Shown: in pieces, positions 1-7,136 of the stretch
How positions within the stretch are numbered: the stretch's first letter is position 1
How the letters are laid out: every line of letters starts with the position of its first letter
Origin: CAZJYI01 sp964550025
GTDB taxonomy: Bacteria > Verrucomicrobiota > Kiritimatiellia > UBA8416 > CAYOBW01
Direction: 5' to 3'
DNA: 22,659 nt
NCBI GenBank assembly: GCA_964550025.1
Contig: CAZJYI010000168.1
Location: forward strand, 1 to 22,659
Notes under the pieces: generated by a model
The model's database searches: none
What the model was told of the DNA's origin: nothing
Seen by the model: the letters and a program-made list of their open reading frames with translations, nothing else
Made by a program: the position numbers and the translations under genes

Positions 1-7
1 TAGAAGA

Positions 8-105
8 AGGGGTCACGTCTTAACATTCAACATTTCTGCCGGTTCAGTGGTTGGTTTGTCGTTTGCGTCATTGTGTGAAATGTTGAATGTTAAGACGTGA
101 CCCCT
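8..105. repeat. 29-bp perfect inverted repeat (REP-like hairpin) in front of the first gene
   Basis: Bases 8-36 and 77-105 are exact reverse complements (29 of 29), separated by a 40-base loop. The arms begin AGGGGTCACGTC and are AT-richer than the neighbouring genes. The right arm ends only 10 bases before the ATG at 116. Long perfect hairpins of this general look (GGGGTCA... and TGACCCC ends) are known as REP/RAYT-type non-autonomous repeats in many bacteria; that assignment is from memory of the pattern and no transposase is present here. If transcribed, the hairpin would occupy the 5' leader of the downstream gene. Confidence 0.85.
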
Positions 106-115
106 AAGCGCTTTG

Positions 116-1987
116 ATGAAGAACTTCGCGAAGAAACTGTCGCTGGTCGTGTTAGGGCTGTGCCTGGGAGTGCTGCTGGCCGAGGTTGCAGTGCGCATTG
201 TCGAACGCGGTGCGGCGAGACGCGTGCCGAGCAAGCGCTACCTGTCTTCTCCGGCCGGCGGGGCCCCGCTGCGGCTTGCCGTTCTGGGCGGGTCCACGTC
301 CAACGGGTCGCCCTATTCCGACGTCATGGGCGGGGCGCCCGGCAGCGCGTTCAACCTTCTCAGCGTGACCGAGTTTCTCATGGAGCAGCGCTACGGTTGC
401 CCCGCCGTCGAGGTCGACAACTACGCCGGTCCCAACTGGTCCGCCCAGACGACGGTGAAGCACTACTTCGAGCGGCCCGGACACAGGCCGGACGTTCTCG
501 TTCTGTACACGGGGCAGAACGAGACGACCCGCCACTACTCCCCGAACATGGTCCCGCCGCCGGCGGCCCTTTCGGTGTTCGCGCGTCTCCGGTCCGGCAA
601 CCTGCTGTTGCGCCGCATGTTTACGCGGCAGGTTGCGCCGCAGGACCAGCGCTACGAGGGGCAGTTCTTCAGCGACAACGTCATTCCAGCGTACGAGCGG
701 AAGCACAGCCTGGCCCGGTACAAGCGCTGCGTCGAACAGCTCATCCGGCACGCCGCGGACGAGGGCATCTTCCTGGTCGTCGTCATTCCCCAGAGCAACT
801 ACCTCTTCCCGCCCACGCGCTCGATCTACCGGGGACCCGCCCGGAGGAAGACCGAGGCCCTGCGCCTCTTCAAGGAGGCGTGGCGCGCCAGTCGCCGTGG
901 CGATGCTGAACGCGCCTGCGCGTTGCTCGAACAATTGCGCGCATTCTGCGACTTTGCCGACCTGCACTACGAACTGGGCAATTACCACTATTCGCGGGGC
1001 GAGTTCGAAACCGCGCTGCCGCAACTGCGGCGGGCCCGGGAGTCGGACGGTTTTCCTATCTGCATCACGCCCGCCTACCGCGATGCCCTGCGGGAGCTCG
1101 TGGAGAAGCACAAGGTTGCGCACATCGACATGGACGCCGTGATCAAGGGTGCGCTCGGGCGTCCCGTGCCCGACTACGCCAGCTTCCTGGACGACTGTCA
1201 CCTGTACCCGGAGGTCTACCTCGCCCTTTCGCGGGAGATCGTACGCGTTCTGCGCGAGAGCGGTTTCGCGAAACTCGACCTTCCCGTGAAGGAACTGGCG
1301 ATGACGCGGGACGACTGGGCGCGGCATTTGGGGATCACTCCGGCGGTGTGGCGGGCGTCCCTGGACTGGGAGGCAAGCTACCACGCGAACCAGGCGGGCT
1401 ACACGTTTCTGAAACGGCGCAGCCTTGTGAAGGCCCTGGACTACCTGCGCATGGCAGAGGAAGCGGGTGCAGGGCAGACAGATCCCTCGTCGGCGGGGCA
1501 GACCGCCGCGCTGGAAGGCGCGTACCGCGCCGAGATGGTACGGCTGGCCCGGTGGGGCGCACACGACGGACCGATGCCGCTGGGCAAGGCGCCCTCCAGG
1601 GCGCCGATATCGACCGAGTTCCGCGACGAAGCTGGGATCGAGATCAGCCAGGGCAACGCGCTCTTTACCCACGGCGAGCCGGCGCTGGCGGCCGAGCACT
1701 ACCGCGCGGCTCTCGCGGTCGACCCCGAGAACCTGACGGCACACATGAACCTTGGCAGTGCGCTGAACAACCTGCGGCAGTTCGAGGCGGCGGCCGAGTG
1801 CTACGCGCGCGCGCTGGCGCTCGATCCGGAATCCGGCCTGGCGCACCGGAATCTCGGCAACACGCTTCAGTCACTCGGGCGGCTCGACGCGGCGATTGAG
1901 CACTACCGCGAAGCGCTCAGGATCAACCCCTCGGATGCGGCCGCGCACCGGGGGTTGCAGCAGGCGGCGAGGCGGCGGGGGCGGTGA
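116..1987 (+). CDS. Membrane-anchored SGNH/GDSL-hydrolase-like protein with TPRs
   Basis: A 623-residue protein. Residues 8-27 form one hydrophobic signal-anchor segment, so the rest probably lies outside the cytoplasmic membrane. SGNH-type blocks are visible: GGST with Ser60 as the likely nucleophile (block I), GQNE at 133-136 (block III position), and DDCH at 359-362 giving the D-x-x-H pair (block V). Residues about 249-310 look like helical TPR-type repeats placed between blocks III and V. Three clear TPRs follow at about 504-605. Members of this superfamily are esterases or O-acetyl transferases/hydrolases; the substrate cannot be told from sequence. The ATG at 116 is chosen because it precedes the anchor directly; a TTG sits one codon upstream. 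No Shine-Dalgarno is visible because the inverted repeat ends 10 bases earlier. The gene converges on a second SGNH/TPR gene. Family call is fairly sure; substrate is unknown. Confidence 0.85.
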   Translation: MKNFAKKLSLVVLGLCLGVLLAEVAVRIVERGAARRVPSKRYLSSPAGGAPLRLAVLGGSTSNGSPYSDVMGGAPGSAFNLLSVTEFLMEQRYGCPAVEVDNYAGPNWSAQTTVKHYFERPGHRPDVLVLYTGQNETTRHYSPNMVPPPAALSVFARLRSGNLLLRRMFTRQVAPQDQRYEGQFFSDNVIPAYERKHSLARYKRCVEQLIRHAADEGIFLVVVIPQSNYLFPPTRSIYRGPARRKTEALRLFKEAWRASRRGDAERACALLEQLRAFCDFADLHYELGNYHYSRGEFETALPQLRRARESDGFPICITPAYRDALRELVEKHKVAHIDMDAVIKGALGRPVPDYASFLDDCHLYPEVYLALSREIVRVLRESGFAKLDLPVKELAMTRDDWARHLGITPAVWRASLDWEASYHANQAGYTFLKRRSLVKALDYLRMAEEAGAGQTDPSSAGQTAALEGAYRAEMVRLARWGAHDGPMPLGKAPSRAPISTEFRDEAGIEISQGNALFTHGEPALAAEHYRAALAVDPENLTAHMNLGSALNNLRQFEAAAECYARALALDPESGLAHRNLGNTLQSLGRLDAAIEHYREALRINPSDAAAHRGLQQAARRRGR

Positions 1988-2074
1988 TCAGTTACCGGTT
2001 TATCGGTGACTGGTGGGCAGTGGGCAGGGGAGACGACAACTGATCACTGATGACTGATTACTGATCACTGGGGT
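1983..2074. repeat. Heptanucleotide repeat tract between convergent genes
   Basis: From 2040 to 2067 four consecutive 7-base units read CTGATNA, varying only at the sixth base. From 1983 to 2032 degenerate units of the type RGTNNNN repeat with a period of 7 (one extra base at 2004), in the opposite orientation to the right half. GTGATCAG (1984-1991) can pair with CTGATCAC at 2040-2047 or 2061-2068. The TGA stop of the left gene and the TAA stop of the right gene both lie inside the tract. Heptanucleotide short tandem repeats (STRR) are known in cyanobacteria and other phyla. The tract could serve as a bidirectional terminator, but no T-run is present. Confidence 0.75.
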
Positions 2075-4367
2075 CAATTGGCTGCTTGTCTTGTGGACGC
2101 CCTTTGAACTGCTCCAGGACCGCCCGGGCCTGCTTGTTGTTGGGGTTGATGCGCAGCACCTCGTTCAGGTGTCTCACGGCACCTTGCCGGTCGCCCAGTT
2201 GGTCGCACGACGCGGCCATGTTGTAGTGGGCATCCTCGGACCGGGGATTCAGTACGAGCGCCGCTTTCAGGAACCCCTGCGCCCTTTTGTGATCGCCCCC
2301 GCGCCCGGCGGTCATGGCCTCGCGCAGGTAGAGCTTGACGAGAGTTCCGCGGCATTCCGTGTCGTCCGGGTTGATCGTGAGGGCCTTTCGGCAGTGCTCC
2401 ATCGCGCGTCCGCGCACAACGCCGTCGTTGGGATTCCCAAGCAGCAGGCAGACGGCGAGGTTGTAGTGCGCGTCGGCGGCGTTGGGGTCGGTTTGCACGG
2501 CCTGTTCCAGGCAGGCCGTCGCTTCGACCAGTTTGCCCTGTGCCTGTAGTACGGCACCCAGGTTGGTCAGCACGGTCGGCTCGCTCGGCTGGTATGCGAG
2601 TGCCTTGCGGAAGCAGGCTTCCGCTTCGGCGTGCCGTCCCTGCCGGCTCAGCACTTCGCCCAGCCGCGCACGAATGGCCGCGTCCTGGGGCAGGCGCGCA
2701 ACGAGCAGACTCCACTGCCGCTCGGCTTCCGTCAGGTCATTCAGCCCGTGTGTCAGGAGCATCGCGTAGCGCATGCGTCTTTGCCAGTGCACGTGGGGGC
2801 TGTGCATCACGGCTCTGTACGGCCCCGGGGCGTCTCGCGCGTGTTCGTCCGCCAGTTGCTTCCAGCAGTCCATCCTGCTCGTCAGTCGTCCAAGCTGCTC
2901 GTCGTGGTTCAGTTGCGCCGTGAAAGGCGGCTTGCCCAGGCGGTCGAGCATGTATTCGTCGATCCTGTACTCGTCCCACGACGTGTAGGCCAGCAGGCCG
3001 GCACAGCGTTCTTCCGAGACGACCGGGTAGTTCTCGGCCTGCTCCCGGATCCGGGCCGGCATCACGTCGTGCGCCTGCTCGACGACGGAGGAAGCCACGA
3101 GGTACGTGCCCGGGAAGGTCAGGTGCACGTGCTCGTGGAAGAAGCCGCATCCCGGGGTATCGCGCGGACTGTTCTCGGCCAGGATGCGTGCTGCGTCGAC
3201 AAGCCGGACGCCGGCGTTGCTCCGCGCGGTTGCCGTCGCGCGGATGATCTCGTTGATACGCGTGTCGGCCCGAAATCTCAGCGTGTCCAGGTCGCGCGCC
3301 CTGGCATACCGCTCGCGAGCCTGGTCGAGCTCCCCGAAAGCCTGGTAGCATTGCCCCAGCCGAAAGTGCAATTCGGCGTATTCGCCGTCGGTCTGTTCGG
3401 CCGCCAGGTACGCCGCGACAGCGTCGGCGTGTCTGTCCTGCGATTCGAAGTCCACACCGCGCTTATAGGCATTTCCCCATTCGACCCGCTCTCTGTCCGA
3501 CATGCCTTCGCGATGCAGCGAGCCGAACGGCGCGCAGTCCTGCAGGTTCACGCCCACGGTGCTGAGGATGACCGGCACGCCGGCTTTGCGACCCGCGCGG
3601 CAGATGTCGCCGAGGTTCGCTGCGAAGTGTTCGTATGTCCGTTGCAGCTTCGGGTCGGACGCACGCACCTGCTGTCTCAGGAACATCTCCATGCCTTTCC
3701 ACACGTGCGGTCCGCGGTCTGCCCCCCGCGCGCGGCGTTGTGCGTTCGCCGCCAGCTGACCCAGACGCGTGCCCCTCGCGCGGATCCCCGTCCGGATCCC
3801 GGCCAGGCTCCGTCGCCAGGGCGCGAGGGACGTTCCCGGGCCGTACGGTCCCACGACTTCGTTGTTGCCGAGGTACACGACAAAGAGGTCCGGCTCGAGC
3901 CGGGCGCAGGCCCGCGCGACAGGGAGCACGACGTGCGAGTTGATGGCGACGGCGGCCACGTCGACCACCCGGAAGCGGGTGCCGGGATAGCGCTCGCGCA
4001 GCATGACCTCCAGCATCCGCGCCAGGCCGTAGGCCGGCGCCGGATCGCCCTTGGCCGCCGACGCCCCGAGCACAAAGATTCGGTACTCGTTCGGCGCCTT
4101 CTTTGCGGGCAGGGAAAAAGCGGTGCAGGAGCGCGCGCTGCGCGGGTCGAAGAAACGCCACATGAAATACGGGTTGCTCAACAGACGCTCTTCGCCCGCC
4201 ACCTTTTGCCGCGATGCGAAGCTCATGGGGACGCCGTAGCCGGACAGGCGCAGTCCGACCTCGAGCAGCGCCAGCAGCAGGGCGGGGACGAGCAGGGCCG
4301 TTGCCAGCCGAAAGGCCCACAGTTTCGGTCCCGCGCGTCCTTTGTCTTTTCGGATCGTACTCTTCAT
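2058..4367 (-). CDS. Membrane-anchored SGNH-like protein with C-terminal TPRs
   Basis: A 769-residue protein. After a basic N-terminus, residues about 20-38 form a hydrophobic anchor. SGNH-type motifs are GAS with Ser103 (block I), GNNE at 167-170 (block III) and EHVH at 412-415 (block V, with Glu in place of the usual Asp). Residues about 298-362 are TPR-like and sit between blocks III and V, as in the other SGNH gene of this window. TPRs continue from about 560 to 755. It is probably an extracytoplasmic esterase or acyltransferase; the substrate is unknown. I chose the ATG at 4367: the frame is open back to 4517, but that extension is translated from repeat DNA and lacks family character. 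The last residues and the TAA come from the heptamer tract. It lies 231 bp downstream of the membrane TPR gene on the same strand, so cotranscription is possible. Confidence 0.85.
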   Translation of the reverse strand: MKSTIRKDKGRAGPKLWAFRLATALLVPALLLALLEVGLRLSGYGVPMSFASRQKVAGEERLLSNPYFMWRFFDPRSARSCTAFSLPAKKAPNEYRIFVLGASAAKGDPAPAYGLARMLEVMLRERYPGTRFRVVDVAAVAINSHVVLPVARACARLEPDLFVVYLGNNEVVGPYGPGTSLAPWRRSLAGIRTGIRARGTRLGQLAANAQRRARGADRGPHVWKGMEMFLRQQVRASDPKLQRTYEHFAANLGDICRAGRKAGVPVILSTVGVNLQDCAPFGSLHREGMSDRERVEWGNAYKRGVDFESQDRHADAVAAYLAAEQTDGEYAELHFRLGQCYQAFGELDQARERYARARDLDTLRFRADTRINEIIRATATARSNAGVRLVDAARILAENSPRDTPGCGFFHEHVHLTFPGTYLVASSVVEQAHDVMPARIREQAENYPVVSEERCAGLLAYTSWDEYRIDEYMLDRLGKPPFTAQLNHDEQLGRLTSRMDCWKQLADEHARDAPGPYRAVMHSPHVHWQRRMRYAMLLTHGLNDLTEAERQWSLLVARLPQDAAIRARLGEVLSRQGRHAEAEACFRKALAYQPSEPTVLTNLGAVLQAQGKLVEATACLEQAVQTDPNAADAHYNLAVCLLLGNPNDGVVRGRAMEHCRKALTINPDDTECRGTLVKLYLREAMTAGRGGDHKRAQGFLKAALVLNPRSEDAHYNMAASCDQLGDRQGAVRHLNEVLRINPNNKQARAVLEQFKGRPQDKQPIDPSDQ

Positions 4368-4401
4368 TGGCTGTTCAGTCCGGACCCGGGAGTTGGGCGG
4401 C

Positions 4402-4428
4402 CACAGAAGGCACAAAATGCACAGAAGC
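4402..4428. repeat. Nonamer tandem repeat, three copies
   Basis: Three consecutive 9-base units share the pattern CACARAAKS (4402-4410, 4411-4419, 4420-4428). Repeats built on CACAGA-type units are scattered in many bacterial genomes. This one lies just upstream of the ATG at 4367, in the gap between two minus-strand genes. Confidence 0.6.
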
Positions 4429-4470
4429 GCCCCACCGGGAGAGCCAAGAAACCGCAGAATACTGAACATC

Positions 4471-4526
4471 GAATGATGAATGTCGAAGTGAGAGAAACAG
4501 GAATCGCACTTCAGCATTCAGCATTC
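4471..4526. repeat. Imperfect inverted repeat in the intergenic gap
   Basis: Bases 4471-4490 and 4507-4526 are inverted copies with 17 of 20 matches and a 16-base loop. Together with the nonamer tract, this fills most of the 231-bp gap between the two minus-strand genes, so little ordinary regulatory sequence is left there. Confidence 0.6.
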
Positions 4527-4529
4527 AAT

Positions 4530-4588
4530 ATTGGCCATTCCTTCTTGTGCTACAATATGTTCCGTTCCGCTTCTTGTGGCCAATGGCC
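4530..4588 (-). terminator. Possible weak hairpin after the membrane TPR gene
   Basis: ATTGGCCA (4530-4537) is the exact inverse of TGGCCAAT (4577-4584). GGCCAATGGCC (4578-4588) is itself a small palindrome about 10 bases past the TGA of the minus-strand gene. There is no T-run, so intrinsic termination is doubtful. Confidence 0.2.
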
Positions 4589-4598
4589 CTTTCCCGGT

Positions 4599-6818
4599 TC
4601 ATGGGCTTTCCGTCTCCTTCAGCAACTCCTCGATCTCGGCGGCCATGGGGGCGTCCTGCGCGGCCTGGGCCAGCGCCAGGGCGCGGCGAAGGTGTGGCAC
4701 GGCTTGCGCTGCCTGTCCGTTGTACCTGTACAGTTGTCCGAGCAGGAGCAGGGTGGTGGCATTGTTCGGGCGCAGGGCGTTGGCCTTCAGGCCGCTTTGA
4801 ATGGCCTGGTCGAAGCGGCCCATGCCCCCGAGGATCAGCGCGAGGTTCCGATGGGTTTTGGCGCGCGATGGTTTGAGCTCCAGCGAGCGCCGGTAGCAGG
4901 CGAGCGCTTCTTCCGACTGGCCTTTGCGGTGCAGGGCCGTTCCCAGGTTGTTCAGGGCCTCCACGTTGTCCGGGGCGTATTCCAGGGCCTCGCGGAAGCA
5001 GGGGATGGCGTCGTCGGTTCTTCCGATGCGGAGGTATGCGCCCCCAAGGTTGGAGTGGACGGACGCCGAACGGGGGGACTTCTTCAAGGCCTCTTGATAG
5101 CAGGCGATTGCCTCGTCGAACCGGCCGAGCCTGCTGTGGACGTTGCCCATGTTGTCGAGGGCCGAGCTGTAGCCGGGCATAATGTCGAGAGCACGGCGGT
5201 ACTTCTCCATGGCTTCGTCCGTTCTGCCCAGGTCAAACAGGACGACGCCCCAGTGGTTCAGCGCCGAGTAGTGACGCGGGGCGTTCGCGAGGGCGGCGCG
5301 GAAACGTCCGATGGCCTGCTCGTAGTAGCGGGCATCCCCCGTGCGCCGCGCCTGTTCGTACATTTCGACGCCAACGTTGGTCTGAGCCACGGGGCTGCCC
5401 GGGCGGTCGATCGCGTTGCGGGCCCAGAAACCGGACACGCTGTGGTAGTCCCGGTTGCGGTAGAGGCTGCGCACGGTGAACGCGCAGAGCGGGACCAACA
5501 GGATGACCGAGCCGGCAATCGTCCGCCGGCGCGAGTCGGCCACCAGCCTTCGCAGCAGCCAGGCGACGCCCGTGGCGGCGAGCACGAGCACAGCGGCCAG
5601 CGGCAGGTACATGCGGTGTTCGTGGCAGGTCTGGCTGGTGGGAAACACGCTGGAGGTGGGAGCCAGGACGAAGAAGAAACAGAGGCCCGCAAAACCGAAT
5701 GCCCTGCGCTGCCAGACCCCCCGGACGGTCAGGGCCAGCAGCCCCGCGATCAGCAGCCCTTCGGGGAGCATCTGAGGGACGCTGCGCACGGTCGGCCAGT
5801 TGTAGTCCATGGCCAGCGGGTGTGGCCAGACCGTCAGGCGCAGGTAGTACAGGATGATGCGCGGCTGGGTCAGCGCGTACCACAGGGCGCTTCTCGACTG
5901 GTAGTCCTCGCCGATGTTCGACAGTCCCCCGCGTGCCAGCAGCACGGCCGTCACCCCCCACGTGGCGGCCAGACCGGCATAGAGCCCCCAGCGGCGACGG
6001 AGGATTTCCCGCAACGATCCGCAAACGAAGACGTAGTCGTAAGCCAGCACGGCCAGCGGCGCGGAGATCATCACCTCCTTGGTGCCCATGCCCAGCGCGC
6101 AGGCGAAGATGGACGCGGTGTACCACAACCTTCGCGCGTGTCGCCGGTCGCTGGTCGCTGGTCGCGAGTCGCTGGTCCCGGACTGGGCGTCGCACTCGAA
6201 TCCGCGCGCGGCGGCGTAGAGGGTCAGCAGGTAGAAGAGGCCCATGAGGGACTCGGCGCGTTGGGCGATATAGGTGACACTCTCGGTTTGGATCGGGTGG
6301 ACCACCCACAACAGCGCAACCGCTGTGGCCAACGTGTCGTGCGACCAGCGACTCGCGACTCGCGACTCGCGGTCTGCGTTGGCTGTTCCCCGCTGCGCGC
6401 CACGCGCCACGCGCCTCAAGAGCCCGAACAGGACGAGCGCGGCGCAGATGTGGATGGCGACATTGACGGCGTGGTAGGCCGCAAGGCCGGGGCCGAAGCA
6501 GGCGTAATTGAGCGCGAAGGAGAGGCTGAGGATCGGGCGGCCGTCCACGGTGGTGCCGCTGGTGGTGAGGGGGAGCGACATGGCCTGGGAGGGCGGCCAC
6601 AGCGTGCGGATGCAGGCGTTCTTCTGCACGGCATCCACGCCATCGTAGACGAACCTGCCCTTGTAGCAGTTGGCGTACGCGACAAGTCCGGCGGCCGTGA
6701 TGAGCGCGGCGGCCGCCCATAGACGGCGACGCGTGTCGCGACTGCCGGGCGATGGGGGCGAGTCGTTGCCTTCGGCGCATGCGGCCGGCGGCCGGGCTTT
6801 GTGTCGTTTCCTGGGCAT
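4599..6818 (-). CDS. Multi-pass membrane TPR protein, TMTC/GT-C glycosyltransferase-like
   Basis: A 739-residue protein. The first two-thirds hold about ten hydrophobic segments (from about 33-50 to 433-450). Family-like motifs are FVYDG (57-61), then NACIRTLWP, GRP.LSLSFALNY (about 93-105), HPIQTESVTYIAQRAES (174-190), GMGTKE (243-248) and EHRMYLP (400-406). About six TPRs follow from 480 to 715. Related proteins (eukaryotic TMTC; many PVC proteins) are O-mannosyltransferase-like or unassigned, so a role in glycosylation of exported proteins is inference. Family members usually have an acidic pair after FV(F/W/Y); here the second position is Gly60 (6639-6641). Loops at about 137-161 and 211-227 are encoded by heptanucleotide repeats. 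The ATG at 6818 is preceded by AGGAT with suitable spacing. It is divergent from the giant gene. Confidence 0.85.
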   Translation of the reverse strand: MPRKRHKARPPAACAEGNDSPPSPGSRDTRRRLWAAAALITAAGLVAYANCYKGRFVYDGVDAVQKNACIRTLWPPSQAMSLPLTTSGTTVDGRPILSLSFALNYACFGPGLAAYHAVNVAIHICAALVLFGLLRRVARGAQRGTANADRESRVASRWSHDTLATAVALLWVVHPIQTESVTYIAQRAESLMGLFYLLTLYAAARGFECDAQSGTSDSRPATSDRRHARRLWYTASIFACALGMGTKEVMISAPLAVLAYDYVFVCGSLREILRRRWGLYAGLAATWGVTAVLLARGGLSNIGEDYQSRSALWYALTQPRIILYYLRLTVWPHPLAMDYNWPTVRSVPQMLPEGLLIAGLLALTVRGVWQRRAFGFAGLCFFFVLAPTSSVFPTSQTCHEHRMYLPLAAVLVLAATGVAWLLRRLVADSRRRTIAGSVILLVPLCAFTVRSLYRNRDYHSVSGFWARNAIDRPGSPVAQTNVGVEMYEQARRTGDARYYEQAIGRFRAALANAPRHYSALNHWGVVLFDLGRTDEAMEKYRRALDIMPGYSSALDNMGNVHSRLGRFDEAIACYQEALKKSPRSASVHSNLGGAYLRIGRTDDAIPCFREALEYAPDNVEALNNLGTALHRKGQSEEALACYRRSLELKPSRAKTHRNLALILGGMGRFDQAIQSGLKANALRPNNATTLLLLGQLYRYNGQAAQAVPHLRRALALAQAAQDAPMAAEIEELLKETESP
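6146..6180. repeat. In-frame heptamer tract (5 units) inside the membrane TPR gene
   Basis: Five consecutive degenerate 7-base units with consensus RGTCGCK (the last is diverged) lie inside the coding sequence. They encode a polar loop (about residues 213-226) between two hydrophobic segments. The 17-mer GTCGCGAGTCGCTGGTC at 6161-6177 recurs exactly inverted at 6343-6359. Confidence 0.8.
6343..6416. repeat. Two further heptamer tracts inside the membrane TPR gene
   Basis: ACTCGCG is repeated three times without a gap at 6351-6371; on the opposite strand it reads as the same RGTCGCK family seen at 6146-6180. A second, different heptamer, CGCGCCW, is repeated three times at 6396-6416. Both fall in one polar loop (about residues 135-161) between hydrophobic segments of the encoded protein. 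Confidence 0.8.
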
Positions 6819-6838
6819 GGTTGATCCTGACGGAGAAC

Positions 6839-6867
6839 ACGATAGAGTGTTGTGGCGCGTTTGTACA
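6839..6867 (-). promoter_or_regulatory. Candidate promoter for the membrane TPR gene
   Basis: Read on the minus strand, TGTACA (6862-6867) and TATCGT (6839-6844) are separated by 17 bases. Each matches four of six sigma70 consensus bases. The -10 box lies 20 bases upstream of the ATG at 6818. This is a pattern match only. Confidence 0.3.
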
Positions 6868-6876
6868 GGGGCGCAG

Positions 6877-7002
6877 TAGCGCGGATTCCCGCGCGTGAGC
6901 ATGCGTGCCGGGGAATGGTTGGAGAGAGGTGTGACCGGGGGCCGTGCTCTCGCTCGTCATTCTCGTCCCCCATGCGCCTGCGCGGAACGGATTCCCGCGC
7001 TA
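6877..7002. repeat. Imperfect-palindrome element, copy 1
   Basis: The left end begins TAGCGCGGATTCCCGCGCG and the right end, read inversely, begins TAGCGCGGGAATCCG. Inner parts also mirror each other loosely (GCATG, GGGGA/TCCCC, GAGAG/CTCTC). A related element occurs at 17581-17715, so this is a dispersed repeat and not a local hairpin only. It occupies the core of the divergent intergenic region 6819-7136. No coding capacity. Confidence 0.65.
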
Positions 7003-7016
7003 CCGGTCACCGGTAG
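7000..7016. repeat. 17-bp palindrome CTACCGGT-C-ACCGGTAG
   Basis: Perfect 8-base arms flank a single central base, at the edge of the palindrome element and about 50-80 bp upstream of the candidate promoters of the giant gene. It could be an operator or part of the repeat; the sequence does not decide. Confidence 0.6.
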
Positions 7017-7062
7017 GAAAACCGGCGTTACGGGATGTGCGCGCAATACCCTTGGATCGCGT

Positions 7063-7103
7063 TTGCAATCCGTATCGAATTGTCTACAGTGGGGCACGAT
7101 AAT
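7063..7103 (+). promoter_or_regulatory. Candidate promoters for the giant exported protein
   Basis: Two overlapping options are visible. TTGCAA (7063-7068) with TACAGT (7085-7090) has a 16-base spacer. TCGAAT (7075-7080) with GATAAT (7098-7103) has a 17-base spacer and the better -10 box. Both are moderate consensus matches and would give a short leader before the ATG at 7137. Confidence 0.3.
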
Positions 7104-7121
7104 GCATATACCGGTGTGTTT

Positions 7122-7130
7122 GGAGAGGAG
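7122..7130 (+). promoter_or_regulatory. Ribosome binding site fixing the start of the giant gene
   Basis: GGAGAGGAG ends 6 bases before the ATG at 7137, and a signal peptide follows that ATG. The open frame extends back to an ATG-free start at 7035, but only the 7137 start has both a Shine-Dalgarno and a signal peptide. Confidence 0.8.
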
Positions 7131-7136
7131 GCGCCA

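Noticed and set aside
152..1846. 564-codon minus-strand open frame opposite the first SGNH/TPR gene
   Set aside because: Low-complexity basic composition, while the plus strand has SGNH blocks and TPRs.
1983..2074. CRISPR-like array
   Set aside because: The periodicity is 7 bases with no spacers; it is a simple heptamer tract.
4368..4517. 50-codon N-terminal extension of the minus-strand SGNH/TPR gene
   Set aside because: It is translated from the nonamer and inverted-repeat DNA; the protein starting at 4367 already begins with a normal basic region and anchor.
2631..6722. 1,363-codon plus-strand open frame opposite the two minus-strand genes
   Set aside because: The protein is Arg/Gly/Val-rich without domains, and the opposite strand encodes clear SGNH, TPR and membrane-protein motifs. 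It is an antisense shadow of GC-rich codons.
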